A DNA stretch of 35,908 bases from an uncultured Lachnospiraceae bacterium (GCA_910585825.1 CAJUEY010000029.1:1-35908); one strand, 5' to 3'; counted from the stretch's first letter, positions 1 to 7,217 are shown. The notes: generated by a model not told the origin, from the letters alone. Program-made: numbers and translations.

Positions 1-171
1 TTTGAAATTTTTACAGAGGTTTGTTGTTTTCAAAATCATATCCATAATCATCATGCCTTTTCATTTAATTCTATCAATAGCATAAAGGATATTTTTGAAG
101 ATTTTATAAAGAAAATGACTTATTTGATAGAGTATCCCGGATTTTTGGACAAAAAAACCGATGATTCCTGA
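1..171 (+). CDS. 3' end of an unidentified gene (partial)
   Basis: The frame beginning at base 1 stays open for 56 codons and stops with TGA at 169-171, which is long for such AT-rich DNA. The visible C-terminus is rich in Phe, Ile, Asn and Lys and ends in FLDKKTDDS. A strong hairpin terminator begins over the last codons, as expected at the end of a gene. The start lies outside the window and I do not recognise the family. It could be a chance open frame, so this is a weak call. Confidence 0.3.
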   Translation, partial: FEIFTEVCCFQNHIHNHHAFSFNSINSIKDIFEDFIKKMTYLIEYPGFLDKKTDDS

Positions 172-203
172 CTAAAACCAGTCTACACCATCGGTTTGTT
201 TCG
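152..203. terminator. Bidirectional intrinsic terminator
   Basis: AAACCGATG at 155-163 pairs with CATCGGTTT at 189-197, with an inner stem GACT/AGTC at 170-173 and 180-183. T-rich sequence follows on the plus strand, and the A-run at 149-157 gives a U-tract on the minus strand. It can serve the partial plus-strand gene and the convergent hemerythrin gene. Confidence 0.7.
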
Positions 204-285
204 TTCAATCTGCCCCCTGAACAGCAACATCAGTTCAGAGTCTATTTGGAAATTCATGCTCTCTAGCTATGCGCACTCTAATGCA

Positions 286-711
286 TTAAAGCCGATTTGG
301 ATTATTGTTCAAGAAAATGTATTCCGCTACAGAACGGTCAAATGCTTTAATGTGCGTAAACAGCCAGTCAACCACATTGGATTTCACCTGTTGGACAAAT
401 GCGTCTGTAGGGCCTTCCGATTCTTCCAGAAACGCATCCAGTTCCTTTAAGTTCTTTTTAAATTCTTCATGCTTTTCTTTGTGTTCCTTTAAGCCGGGAT
501 AGCCGATTTCTTCCTGCAGCTTTTCCTCTTCGGAGAAATGAAAATTAGTATATTCCGTCAGATAATCTAGCATTTTTATTGCTTTGATTTTGCTGTTTTC
601 TTCTTTTTCGCAGGTGTCCACAAACTGCTTAATTCGTGAAATCAGCTCCTTGTGCTGCGTATCAATTGTTTCATTTCCTGTAATTAGAGTATCATCAAAT
701 TCAATTATCAT
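286..711 (-). CDS. Bacteriohemerythrin
   Basis: This is a 141-residue single-domain hemerythrin, a cytoplasmic four-helix protein that binds O2 at a non-heme di-iron centre. All expected ligands are visible: H20 in IDTQH, H58 and E62 in HFSEEE, H77 and H81 in HKEKH, and H120 and D125 in the last helix. The length is typical of stand-alone bacterial hemerythrins. In strict anaerobes such proteins are usually thought to scavenge or sense oxygen or to store iron. The start is supported by an AGGAGG ribosome binding site seven bases upstream. It is a single-gene unit with its own promoter (742-770) and the shared terminator downstream. Confidence 0.93.
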   Translation of the reverse strand: MIIEFDDTLITGNETIDTQHKELISRIKQFVDTCEKEENSKIKAIKMLDYLTEYTNFHFSEEEKLQEEIGYPGLKEHKEKHEEFKKNLKELDAFLEESEGPTDAFVQQVKSNVVDWLFTHIKAFDRSVAEYIFLNNNPNRL

Positions 712-741
712 AAGTCATACCTCCTGAAATGTGTTGTCTCT

Positions 742-770
742 ATTATATACCAGAAAATGAAGAAGTGCAA
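742..770 (-). promoter_or_regulatory. Sigma-A promoter of the hemerythrin gene
   Basis: On the minus strand, TTGCAC (765-770) is separated by 17 bases from a perfect TATAAT (742-747), about 30 bases upstream of the start codon. Confidence 0.7.
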
Positions 771-781
771 AATATTTTGCA
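766..781. promoter_or_regulatory. Perfect 16-bp palindrome, candidate operator
   Basis: TGCAAAATATTTTGCA is a perfect inverted repeat without a spacer. It overlaps the -35 hexamer of the hemerythrin promoter, the classic position for a dimeric repressor. The regulator is unknown. Confidence 0.5.
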
Positions 782-850
782 TCCAAAGTATGTAAAAATG
801 TGTATGTGGATGCTGTTCACTCCGTGACCGGTATTTCAGCAAAAATCCGT

Positions 851-1080
851 TAAATATCGCCTTCGGCAATGAGATTTTCGCACGCCTGAATCATGTTCTT
901 GCGGACGGCGCAGTAAATGCGCAGATCTGTGTGAACCTGAAATCTCTGGCAGATTCCGTTCTTTAGGTCAGCATAGGGGCAAACAGGAAGGCAGTGGAAG
1001 AATGGACGGGAGATGCTGGTATGTGCCAGGCTTAAATTGCTGTCAGAAAATATAGAATTATGCGTTGCAGATAATCTTTT
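851..1080 (-). pseudogene. Possible decayed gene fragment
   Basis: The 712-1219 gap holds no convincing intact gene. One minus-strand frame is open from about 1080 down to a TAA at 851-853. It reads like real protein near its end (for example LRIYCAVRKNMIQACENLI) and contains several cysteines. It has a stop immediately upstream, no usable start codon except an internal ATG very near the end, and no ribosome binding site. I do not recognise the family. It may be a gene remnant or chance. Confidence 0.25.
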
Positions 1081-1171
1081 TCAAAAATATATTATTCCTA
1101 TACGCAAATAGGTGTTAGAAATATATTTGGCAGGAATGAAAAATTTTTGAAATAATCAAGGATTTACCAAG

Positions 1172-1199
1172 TTGCATAATGATAGATCTATGCTATAAT
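1172..1199 (+). promoter_or_regulatory. Promoter of the PIN-like gene
   Basis: TTGCAT (1172-1177), a 16-base spacer, then an extended -10, TGCTATAAT, with TATAAT at 1194-1199. Transcription would begin about 15 bases before the start codon. Confidence 0.65.
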
Positions 1200-1219
1200 T
1201 AAAAACAAGAGGGGGTGCG

Positions 1220-1630
1220 GTGTGGAGGGTTTATCTTGATATGTGTTGTTTCAACAGGCCGTATGATGATCAGTCACAGTTGAAAGTAGCAATGGAAACG
1301 CAGTGTAAGCTTCATATTCAAAACCTGATAAAAGAAAGAAAACTGGAAATGGCCGCATCGTATATGCTAAGGTACGAATGCAGCTATTTTATATCCACGG
1401 ATAAGCGGCTGTTAAAGTATCAAACGAATGAAATAAAAATGGTTACGCCAATCGAATTTGTAACAGAAACGGAGGCAGAGCAGTTCATTTCCTTTGTTAT
1501 CAGAGAAAACTTTGATTATACAAAATGGCAAAGAGGGTATTTTGACAGGAAAACGCCGGAAGAAATCAGCAGGGAGGCTTCTGATTTTGAACAGGCGCAT
1601 CCTTTTTCAGGCAATGCCATAAGGCTTTGA
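1220..1630 (+). CDS. PIN-domain toxin-like protein with an internal deletion
   Basis: The N-terminus (YLDMCCFNRPYDDQ) matches a toxin-antitoxin family of PIN ribonucleases whose members usually begin YLDNCCFNRPxDDQ. Residues around 56-75 (YFISTDKRLLKYQ) match the end of that domain. In the family these parts are separated by roughly 60 or more residues carrying the middle acidic residues; here LRYEC runs straight into SYFISTD. The central metal-binding portion is therefore missing and nuclease activity is doubtful. The tail (DYTKWQRGYFD...PEEISREA...HPFSGNAIRL) looks like a separate small domain, possibly antitoxin-like. It starts with GTG, preceded by GAGGGGG five bases upstream, and has a good promoter, so it is probably still expressed. 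The function now is unknown. Confidence 0.55.
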   Translation: MWRVYLDMCCFNRPYDDQSQLKVAMETQCKLHIQNLIKERKLEMAASYMLRYECSYFISTDKRLLKYQTNEIKMVTPIEFVTETEAEQFISFVIRENFDYTKWQRGYFDRKTPEEISREASDFEQAHPFSGNAIRL

Positions 1631-1675
1631 TTTTGAAAAATAAATTTTGATATTCTAAATAAAGAACTTGTACTG

Positions 1676-1713
1676 TCGGGGAGAATCAAACAATGGTTCT
1701 TCCCGATTGTTTT
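1676..1713 (+). terminator. Intrinsic terminator
   Basis: TCGGGGAGAA (1676-1685) pairs imperfectly with TTCTTCCCGA (1697-1706) around an 11-base loop and is followed by TTGTTTTC. It lies about 45 bases after the PIN-like gene. Confidence 0.5.
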
Positions 1714-1810
1714 CTGAAAAACTAATGTATGGAATCAAAAAAATGTACCCACAAAAAAATTAGAATTTAACAACGATATGCATTTGTAAAACAGCAGAAT
1801 TTTATGAAAA

Positions 1811-2101
1811 ATGAAAAGAAAAAATGAATCAATAAAACTACGAGTAACAAAAGAACAAAAAGAAAAATTAAAATACTTATCAAAACAAAATAATGAAAGC
1901 ATGAGTGTTTATATATTGAGAAAAAGCATGGAAGAAAAAATCAGTAGTTATCGTTTTATTTCAGATAAAATTGACATCTGTAATTTGTTAAATGAGATTT
2001 ATCATGGCCTGGTAATGTCTGACGGCAGGCAGACGGAGCAGGAGGTGAGGAAAATATTTCAGACGGCGCTGAAAAAATATGGGGAGGATTTTAGAAAATG
2101 A
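1811..2101 (+). CDS. Ribbon-helix-helix protein, MobC-like mobilization accessory
   Basis: This is a 96-residue basic protein. Its first 45 residues (IKLRVTKEQKEKLKYLSK...MSVYILRKSM) have the strand-helix-helix pattern of ribbon-helix-helix DNA-binding proteins, most like relaxosome accessory proteins of the MobC/NikA type. A short helical C-terminal region follows. No Shine-Dalgarno sequence is obvious, and an upstream ATG at 1804 opens only a seven-codon frame. Codons are strongly AT-rich in the first half. No relaxase, replication or integrase gene is nearby, so it would be an orphan of a mobilizable element. A transcriptional repressor of the same fold is the main alternative. Confidence 0.5.
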   Translation: MKRKNESIKLRVTKEQKEKLKYLSKQNNESMSVYILRKSMEEKISSYRFISDKIDICNLLNEIYHGLVMSDGRQTEQEVRKIFQTALKKYGEDFRK

Positions 2102-2185
2102 AAAGTTCAGAATACGGATGAGGAAAGCCGGACAATGACCTGATTGCATGGGGCGGCATAGGCGTTGCAGAATTTATCAGATGAT

Positions 2186-2216
2186 ATGGGAGCGGAAGCA
2201 TCTGCTCCCATTTCCC
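2186..2216 (+). terminator. Hairpin, possible terminator
   Basis: ATGGGAGC (2186-2193) and GCTCCCAT (2204-2211) form a perfect 8-bp stem with a 10-base loop, followed by TTCCC. The T-tract is poor. The rest of the 2102-2440 gap shows no gene that I can support. Confidence 0.35.
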
Positions 2217-2428
2217 TGTCTCCAGATGCTGAAGTGTTTCTGGTTGTAGATAGAAAAACAGCATAAGAAAGCATATTTAAAAACAGGTAAAAACAGAACT
2301 GTGGAAGAACGTGCGGACAACTGGCACGGAATCTGCAGCCCTGAGAAAATCCCTGGAATAAATGTAGTTTCCGTCTGGCTTGCAAAAAAAATTTTTAAAT
2401 TCCTTATTTTTCCCGTTGCTGTCAAATG

Positions 2429-2476
2429 CAAAAAAACAGGACCTTTGAAACATCTCAAATGTTTCAAAAACCCTGA
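2429..2476 (-). terminator. Terminator of tRNA-Leu
   Basis: On the minus strand TTGAAACAT (2459-2467) pairs perfectly with ATGTTTCAA (2445-2453), with flanking CAGG/CCTG extending the stem. The A-run at 2430-2435 becomes a U-tract on this strand. Confidence 0.65.
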
Positions 2477-2481
2477 AATCA

Positions 2482-2561
2482 TGCGGGTAACAGGACTTGA
2501 ACCTGCACGGTCTCCCACCAGAACCTAAATCTGGCGCGTCTGCCAATTCCGCCATACCCGC
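2482..2561 (-). tRNA. tRNA-Leu (anticodon UAG)
   Basis: An 80-base cloverleaf is visible on the minus strand. The acceptor stem GCGGGTA pairs with TACCCGC and has discriminator A. The D arm contains AATTGGCAGA. The anticodon stem CCAGA/TCTGG encloses TTTAGGT, giving anticodon UAG. A short variable arm (GG-GAGA-CC) follows, and the T loop is TTCAAGT. The CCA end is not encoded. Confidence 0.93.
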
Positions 2562-2574
2562 AAACGACCTTATT

Positions 2575-2603
2575 ATCATATACATTTTTTAAAAAACTGT
2601 CAA
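2575..2603 (-). promoter_or_regulatory. Promoter of tRNA-Leu
   Basis: On the minus strand, consensus TTGACA (2598-2603), a 17-base spacer, then TATGAT (2575-2580), about 14 bases before the mature tRNA 5' end. Confidence 0.75.
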
Positions 2604-2639
2604 GAAAATTTTCAAATCTCAAAATCAGTGAAAATCAGG

Positions 2640-3098
2640 TCAGAGCCGTATCAACTTAGATTCTGCCAGTTCATCTCCCTGATACCTTAACTTCAGGGAA
2701 AAGAATCCGGCGTCCTCCATAAGCAGCTGCAGAAAAATTTTATCCCCTTCCCAGATAGGCAGTGTTTCAATCTGCTCCTTTGGCACCCATTCTAAAGTCC
2801 CTTCCGTGCATTCTGTCAGCTCTCCGGTAAATTCTGTGGCAGTATAGAGGTGAATATATTCTGATTCCCATCCGTCTGCAATAAACGTTAAAATGCCTCT
2901 GTAACGATAGTTTAACAGGAAAAGTCCTGTTTCTTCTTTTACCTCTCTAAGCAGACATTCCTCAGGCATCTCATTCGGTTCAAATTTGCCGCCGACGCCG
3001 ATCCATTTGTCGTGATTGACATCGTGTTGTTTCTTCGTGCGGTGCAGCATGAGATAGCAGCCGTCTTTTTCAATGTAGCAAAGTGTTGTAAGCTTCAT
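2640..3098 (-). CDS. Nudix hydrolase, 8-oxo-dGTP diphosphatase type
   Basis: A 152-residue Nudix protein. The Nudix box fits GX5EX7REUXEEXGU exactly: G37, E43, R51, E52, E55, E56, G58, L59. The N-terminal MKLTTLCYIEKDG and HDVNHDKWIGVGGKFEPNE are typical of the MutT-like 8-oxo-dGTP diphosphatases of Firmicutes, which remove oxidised nucleotides from the precursor pool. The substrate cannot be proven from sequence, and other nucleoside di- or triphosphates are possible. The start is preceded by GAGAGG. It lies 22 bases after ktrA on the same strand and is probably the last gene of the ktr operon. Confidence 0.88.
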   Translation of the reverse strand: MKLTTLCYIEKDGCYLMLHRTKKQHDVNHDKWIGVGGKFEPNEMPEECLLREVKEETGLFLLNYRYRGILTFIADGWESEYIHLYTATEFTGELTECTEGTLEWVPKEQIETLPIWEGDKIFLQLLMEDAGFFSLKLRYQGDELAESKLIRL

Positions 3099-3120
3099 GT
3101 GTAAAACCTCTCAGAACAAA

Positions 3121-3771
3121 TTATCTTCGTTGAATCAGTTTGTCCATATCTTTCTGGTGGCAGATTACCATTAAATGTTCGTTTTCTTTGAAAATATAGT
3201 CAACAGAAGGCAGAATCTGTGTATGACTGCCGGATTTGATGCCGATAATACTCATATGATATTTCGCTCGGAAATTCAGATCCAGAATGCTTTTTCCAAT
3301 CCATTCCTTCAGCGGAGAAATTTCGTAAATAGAATATCCGTCCGTAAGATTGATATATTCAAAAATTTCATCTGAGCTTAGGCTGACAGCCAGTTTTTCT
3401 GCAATATCCCGATCCGGAAAAATGACTTCATCTGCGCCGTTTCTAAGGAGAAATTTTGCATGGATATCCCGGTTGGCTTTGCTGACAACCCGTTTGGCGC
3501 CCAGTTCTTTTAACAGGCTCGTGATTTCCAGGCTATTCTGGAAATTATTGCCGATACATACGATGCAAAGGTCAAAATTCGAGATGCCCAGGCTTTCCAA
3601 AACCTTTACATTCGTGCAATTTCCGATTTTGGCGCTGGTGACATGAGGAAGCAGGTCTTCCAGTTTTTCTTCGCATTCATCTACAATCATAATTTCGTTG
3701 TTCAGATTTGACAAATTCATACATAAATGGGAACCAAAACGTCCCATGCCGATCATCAAAATAGATTTCAT
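3121..3771 (-). CDS. ktrA: Potassium uptake regulatory subunit KtrA (TrkA family)
   Basis: A cytoplasmic gating subunit of the Ktr potassium channel. The N-terminal RCK domain has a Rossmann nucleotide-binding motif, G8-M-G10-R-F-G13, an acidic end of strand 2 (IVDE) and a VCIGNNFQNS segment. A C-terminal TrkA-C/RCK-C domain of about 75 residues follows, the region that binds c-di-AMP in studied homologues. At 216 residues it has KtrA length. An in-frame ATG lies eight codons upstream, but the ribosome binding site GGGAGG sits between the two, so the start at 3771 is chosen. It lies downstream of ktrB and is presumably co-transcribed. Confidence 0.92.
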   Translation of the reverse strand: MKSILMIGMGRFGSHLCMNLSNLNNEIMIVDECEEKLEDLLPHVTSAKIGNCTNVKVLESLGISNFDLCIVCIGNNFQNSLEITSLLKELGAKRVVSKANRDIHAKFLLRNGADEVIFPDRDIAEKLAVSLSSDEIFEYINLTDGYSIYEISPLKEWIGKSILDLNFRAKYHMSIIGIKSGSHTQILPSVDYIFKENEHLMVICHQKDMDKLIQRR

Positions 3772-3823
3772 ATAAATATTCCTCCCTACTATCATTACAA
3801 AATCAGTTGCTGTTTACACTTCA

Positions 3824-3838
3824 GGGGCGGCCGGCCCC
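3824..3838. other. GC-rich intercistronic hairpin between ktrB and ktrA
   Basis: GGGGC and GCCCC flank a five-base loop and contain the palindrome GGCCGGCC. It stands out in an AT-rich region directly after the ktrB stop. There is no T-tract, so it is more likely an mRNA-processing or stability element than a terminator. Confidence 0.35.
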
Positions 3839-3840
3839 AA

Positions 3841-5184
3841 TTACCCTATATTAATTTTTTCTGCAGGCTGCATTACATGAGCAATCTTCTTTTTGTCGGT
3901 AAAAGACATGGCAAAAGACAGACTGCCCACACGGCCCAGATACATCAGCAGTATAATCACAAGCCTGGAAGCTGTATTCAACTGCGTAGTAAGGCCCGCC
4001 GTCATTCCCACAGTGCCAATGGCGGAAAATACTTCCAAAAGAGTATCTGCAGCATTGAAATTCTGAAGGGCGCATAAAATAATACCAGCCGTAACTGCCA
4101 GAGTCAGATTCAGACAGAAAACGGCAGCAGCCTTGTGAAGAGTTTCTTCCTCCAATCGCCGTCCGAACACATTATAACCTACGGTGCGTGTCAAAGTTGC
4201 TTTGAGATAAATTAAGAGAACCACAATGGTAGTCACTTTAACGCCGCCTGCCGTAGAACCGGGAGCGCCGCCGATAAACATAAGAACAACGGTAAAAAGC
4301 TTGCCTCCGTCTGTCATAGCCCCCACATCTACCGTGTTAAATCCGGCTGTTCGGGGTGTAACGGCACAAAACAGAGAGCTTAGAATTTTGCCGGAAATAC
4401 TCATGTCGGCAAAAAGATGATTCTGTTCTATGAGATAAAAAATAAATGCGCCTCCAAAAGTCAGAATGATAGTTGCGGTCAGGACGATCTTTGTATGCAG
4501 GGCATATTTTCGGAAATGAAACCGATGCTCATACAGATCATTCCAGACGAAAAAACCAATTCCGCCAATGATAATCAAAGCCATAATCGTAACGATTGCC
4601 ACAGGATGATCATAGTATGAAGTCAAAGAAGAAAACGGCGTATAACGTCCCATTAGGTCAAATCCTGCATTGCAGAAAGCAGAAACAGAATGAAAAATTC
4701 CATAATAAACACCCTGGAAAAATCCCATTTTGGGGATAAAACAACAGGCGAGAATGAAAGCGCCGGATAATTCAAACAACAAAGTTCCGAAGATTACTCG
4801 TTTTGTCAGGCGAATCATTCCCCGTAATTCAATAATATTAAAGCTCTCCTGTAAAAGACCCCGCTCCTTTAAACCGATCCGTTTCCTGAGAAGGATGGAA
4901 ACGGTAATGCCAAGAGTGATAAACCCAAGGCCGCCGATTTGAATCAGGCACAAAATCACAATCTGGCCAAACAAAGTCCAGTGGCAGAACGTATCGGCGA
5001 CGATAAGTCCTGTTACGCAGGTGGCGCTGGCAGAGGTAAACAGTGCGGTTAAAAAAGAAGTGCTTTCCCCGGATTTGGTAGCCCAGGGGAGCATCAAAAG
5101 AAATGTGCCGATTAAAATGATAATAAGAAAGCCGCTGGCGATTAGCTGCATTCCGGATAATCGTTTTGTTGCATTGGAAAACAT
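3841..5184 (-). CDS. ktrB: Potassium transporter membrane subunit KtrB (TrkH family)
   Basis: A 447-residue polytopic membrane protein that forms the ion-conducting pore of the Ktr system. Four TrkH/KtrB pore-loop repeats can be read in order: SASATCVTGL near residue 55, SVSAFCNAGFDL near 170, CAVTPRTAGFNTVD near 275 and SAIGTVGMTAGLT near 390. Each carries the conserved filter glycine. Many hydrophobic helices surround them, starting with residues 11-34. The length is typical of KtrB rather than the longer TrkH. AGGAG lies nine bases before the start. It is the first gene of the ktrB-ktrA-Nudix unit. Confidence 0.93.
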   Translation of the reverse strand: MFSNATKRLSGMQLIASGFLIIILIGTFLLMLPWATKSGESTSFLTALFTSASATCVTGLIVADTFCHWTLFGQIVILCLIQIGGLGFITLGITVSILLRKRIGLKERGLLQESFNIIELRGMIRLTKRVIFGTLLFELSGAFILACCFIPKMGFFQGVYYGIFHSVSAFCNAGFDLMGRYTPFSSLTSYYDHPVAIVTIMALIIIGGIGFFVWNDLYEHRFHFRKYALHTKIVLTATIILTFGGAFIFYLIEQNHLFADMSISGKILSSLFCAVTPRTAGFNTVDVGAMTDGGKLFTVVLMFIGGAPGSTAGGVKVTTIVVLLIYLKATLTRTVGYNVFGRRLEEETLHKAAAVFCLNLTLAVTAGIILCALQNFNAADTLLEVFSAIGTVGMTAGLTTQLNTASRLVIILLMYLGRVGSLSFAMSFTDKKKIAHVMQPAEKINIG

Positions 5185-5285
5185 AGATATTGTCTCCTTT
5201 TTATGTCAAAATCAAGTACAGAATCATATTCTGCTGTTGTGTTATGGTTCACACCCATGGTGTTCACAGTAACGCGGTTATTACC

Positions 5286-5314
5286 AGTATAAGATTTTAA
5301 AAGATTTTTGTCTA
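5286..5314 (-). promoter_or_regulatory. Promoter of the ktrB-ktrA-Nudix operon
   Basis: On the minus strand TAGACA (5309-5314), 17 bases, TATACT (5286-5291). The leader of about 95 bases contains an ACACC-ATG-GGTGT inverted repeat (5250-5275 region). I see no c-di-AMP riboswitch in it. The rest of the 5185-5505 gap shows no gene. Confidence 0.6.
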
Positions 5315-5505
5315 TAATTATTGTATAAAATGTGTTATATTATGAAAGAGCGGTTCTATCCAGGGCTTTGTATTTTGCTCTAAAGTCCGAATTCTTCCCT
5401 TTGCTGCAGACAAACTTAGATCTGTACATTTGCGTATAAAGCGTAAGAAAAGAATTCAGGGGCGAGCGATAAGAATATTTTAATATCATAAAGGAAGTGA
5501 CATAT

Positions 5506-6057
5506 ATGAATCGAAGTATACCGGGACCGGGAGAGATGTACACGGATCAGGAAGGAAAGCTGTATCAGATTCTCTGCGTGGCAGATCTTTTTGAGACAAG
5601 AGAAAAAATGGTGGTATATCAGGCGCTTTATGGAGCGTTTGAAAATCTTGTCAGGCCCATTGGGATATTTATGAGAAAAATGGAACCCAGGCAGTCTGTT
5701 CAGGATATACCCAGGCAACAGCCTGAGGCAGAGAGAAAACAGCCGAACATTGACACAGAAAAACCGCAGAGGGAATACGGCAGTTTTTCGTATGGGAAAG
5801 AGACGGCGGAATATCAGCAATCGGAAGAAGAGCAGGCCAATCCTGCATTGTTGGCATTTTTGGATGCAGACACCATGGGAGAAAAGTATAAAGTGATAAA
5901 ATCCCTCCAGCACTCCATTACAGACCGGCTGATTGATGATTTTGCCGTGACGCTGGATCTTGTAATTCCGGACGGCAGATTAGACGATCGTTATCAGCAG
6001 CTTTTAAGCAGCGTAAGAACCATGCAGAAATTTGAAACGACCAGATTTCGGAGATAA
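5506..6057 (+). CDS. DUF1653 domain protein
   Basis: A 183-residue protein. Residues 5-55 (GPGEMYTDQEGKLYQILCVADLFETRE...YQALYGAFENLVRPIGIFM) match DUF1653, a small beta-rich domain whose function I do not know. A polar Gln/Glu/Pro-rich linker follows (about 60-110), then a helical C-terminal part (LLAFLDADTMGEKYKVIKSL...) with a second conserved-looking segment (DDFAVTLDLVIPDGRLDDRY). No signal peptide or membrane segment is present. A GTG lies three codons upstream, but AAGGAAG eight bases before the ATG at 5506 fits this start. It is monocistronic, with a terminator directly after. Confidence 0.75.
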   Translation: MNRSIPGPGEMYTDQEGKLYQILCVADLFETREKMVVYQALYGAFENLVRPIGIFMRKMEPRQSVQDIPRQQPEAERKQPNIDTEKPQREYGSFSYGKETAEYQQSEEEQANPALLAFLDADTMGEKYKVIKSLQHSITDRLIDDFAVTLDLVIPDGRLDDRYQQLLSSVRTMQKFETTRFRR

Positions 6058-6095
6058 TTTCATCTGCTGCCGTGATTACTTGAACCAATAAAAGC

Positions 6096-6132
6096 AAAAA
6101 AGCAGAGGCTCAGTCGGCCGTCTGCTTTTTTT
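6096..6132. terminator. Strong terminator overlapping the end of the CYTH gene
   Basis: AAAAAAGCAGA (6096-6106) pairs with TCTGCTTTTTT (6121-6131). It ends the DUF1653 transcript and, read on the other strand, also provides a U-tract for the convergent CYTH gene. The right arm lies inside the last codons of the CYTH gene. Confidence 0.8.
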
Positions 6133-6568
6133 GACTTAAAGTGCTGTTGTGGTATTTGGATGAAAATGTGACGTCTTCTCCAAACCAGTCCGGCGGAGTA
6201 AACGTCTCTGCCTCTTCCCGGGTAGAAAATTCCACTTCTGCCAAAATCAATGGGGCAAGAGAGTCCAGAAATACGTCCAGTTCAATCGTATACTTTTCCC
6301 GGTAAGGGATATAATATCGTATTTTATGAATTAAAATGCCGTCTGCTTTTGGTCTGAGATGTTCATAAGCTTCTTTGGTCAGAGGAAGGTTGTATTCTTC
6401 TCGGATCATAAAACCGGAACCTTTATAGGTCAATATATAGTCTTCGTCGGATTTTCGTATTCGTACGACGGGATTTGCAGACAGATAGCCCTGCTCAATT
6501 TCTTTGCGGGGATAGGTTTTATAATCTTCGGGAAGACAGTGGACGAGATATTTACGTTCGATTTCCAT
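6110..6568 (-). CDS. CYTH domain protein (inorganic triphosphatase-like)
   Basis: A 152-residue protein with the family signature at its very N-terminus, E2-x-E4-R-K6 (MEIERKYLV). Alternating charged strands of a triphosphate tunnel follow, including VRIRKSDEDYILTYKG, HKIRYYIPY, TIELDVF and ILAEVEF. CYTH enzymes bind triphosphate substrates with divalent metals; small bacterial members often act as inorganic triphosphatases. The exact substrate cannot be told here. The ribosome binding site is weak (ACAGGC). The gene starts 15 bases after the DJ-1-like gene and is probably co-transcribed with it. Confidence 0.87.
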   Translation of the reverse strand: MEIERKYLVHCLPEDYKTYPRKEIEQGYLSANPVVRIRKSDEDYILTYKGSGFMIREEYNLPLTKEAYEHLRPKADGILIHKIRYYIPYREKYTIELDVFLDSLAPLILAEVEFSTREEAETFTPPDWFGEDVTFSSKYHNSTLSQKKQTAD

Positions 6569-6583
6569 AATAATGCCTGTTAT

Positions 6584-7132
6584 CTAATGGTAAACCAGTT
6601 TTTGTTTTAAGTCGGCAACAGCATTTTCGTCTTTGAAATATTTTACAATCGCAAGAGCAAAATCAATAGCAGTTCCCATGCCCCGGCTGGTGATGATGCT
6701 GCCGTCTGTCACAGCCGTATCTTCTGAAACAACAGCTCCGGTTAATTTTTCTTCAAAACCGGGATGGCAGACAGCGCGTTTGCCCTTTAATATTCCTGCA
6801 GCGCCGAGTACAGAAGGAGCGGCGCAGATTGCAGCTACCAGTTTTCCTTCGCCGGCAAATTTTTGGATAATGGAAACGACGCCGGCATGCTCTCCCAGAT
6901 TTAAAGTGCCCGGCATACCGCCCGGAAGAACCACTGCATCTAATTCATCAAAATTTACCTGTTCAAAAACAGTGTCTGCGGAAAATGAAATGCCGTGAGA
7001 GCCGGTGACTTCTGTTGTTTCATTAATAGAGATCATTTCGATTTCAAGACCTGCCCGCCGTAAAATATCCACTACAGTCAGACCTTCGATTTCTTCACAG
7101 CCATTCGCCATAAAAATACCCGTTTTACTCAT
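6584..7132 (-). CDS. DJ-1/PfpI family protein
   Basis: A 182-residue cytoplasmic protein of the DJ-1/YajL branch. The conserved acidic residue is E16 in GCEEIEG, the nucleophilic elbow cysteine is C103 in AAICAAPSVLG, and the supporting histidine is H123 in CHPG. These match E18, C106 and H126 of human DJ-1. The GGMPGTLNL segment is typical of the group. Family members have been linked to glyoxalase, deglycase and oxidative-stress roles; the true activity is debated. An AGGAGG site lies eight bases before the start. It is first in a two-gene unit with the CYTH gene. Confidence 0.9.
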   Translation of the reverse strand: MSKTGIFMANGCEEIEGLTVVDILRRAGLEIEMISINETTEVTGSHGISFSADTVFEQVNFDELDAVVLPGGMPGTLNLGEHAGVVSIIQKFAGEGKLVAAICAAPSVLGAAGILKGKRAVCHPGFEEKLTGAVVSEDTAVTDGSIITSRGMGTAIDFALAIVKYFKDENAVADLKQKLVYH

Positions 7133-7188
7133 AAAATTACCTCCTGTAATTAAATAAATGATGATTCAAAAAAGAATTGTATAAAATA

Positions 7189-7217
7189 AGAATAGGTCCT
7201 TTTGAAATATCTGTCAA
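7189..7217 (-). promoter_or_regulatory. Promoter of the DJ-1-CYTH unit
   Basis: On the minus strand, perfect TTGACA (7212-7217), 17 bases, TATTCT (7189-7194), about 60 bases before the start codon. Confidence 0.7.

Noticed and set aside
2301..2528. Open frame of 75 codons running into the tRNA-Leu region on the plus strand
   Set aside because: It overlaps the tRNA and its terminator antisense and has no family resemblance or convincing ribosome binding site.
5185..5290. c-di-AMP (ydaO-type) riboswitch in the ktrB leader
   Set aside because: Such riboswitches often precede ktr genes, but this leader is only about 95 bases, and I could not find the conserved core or a multi-stem layout.
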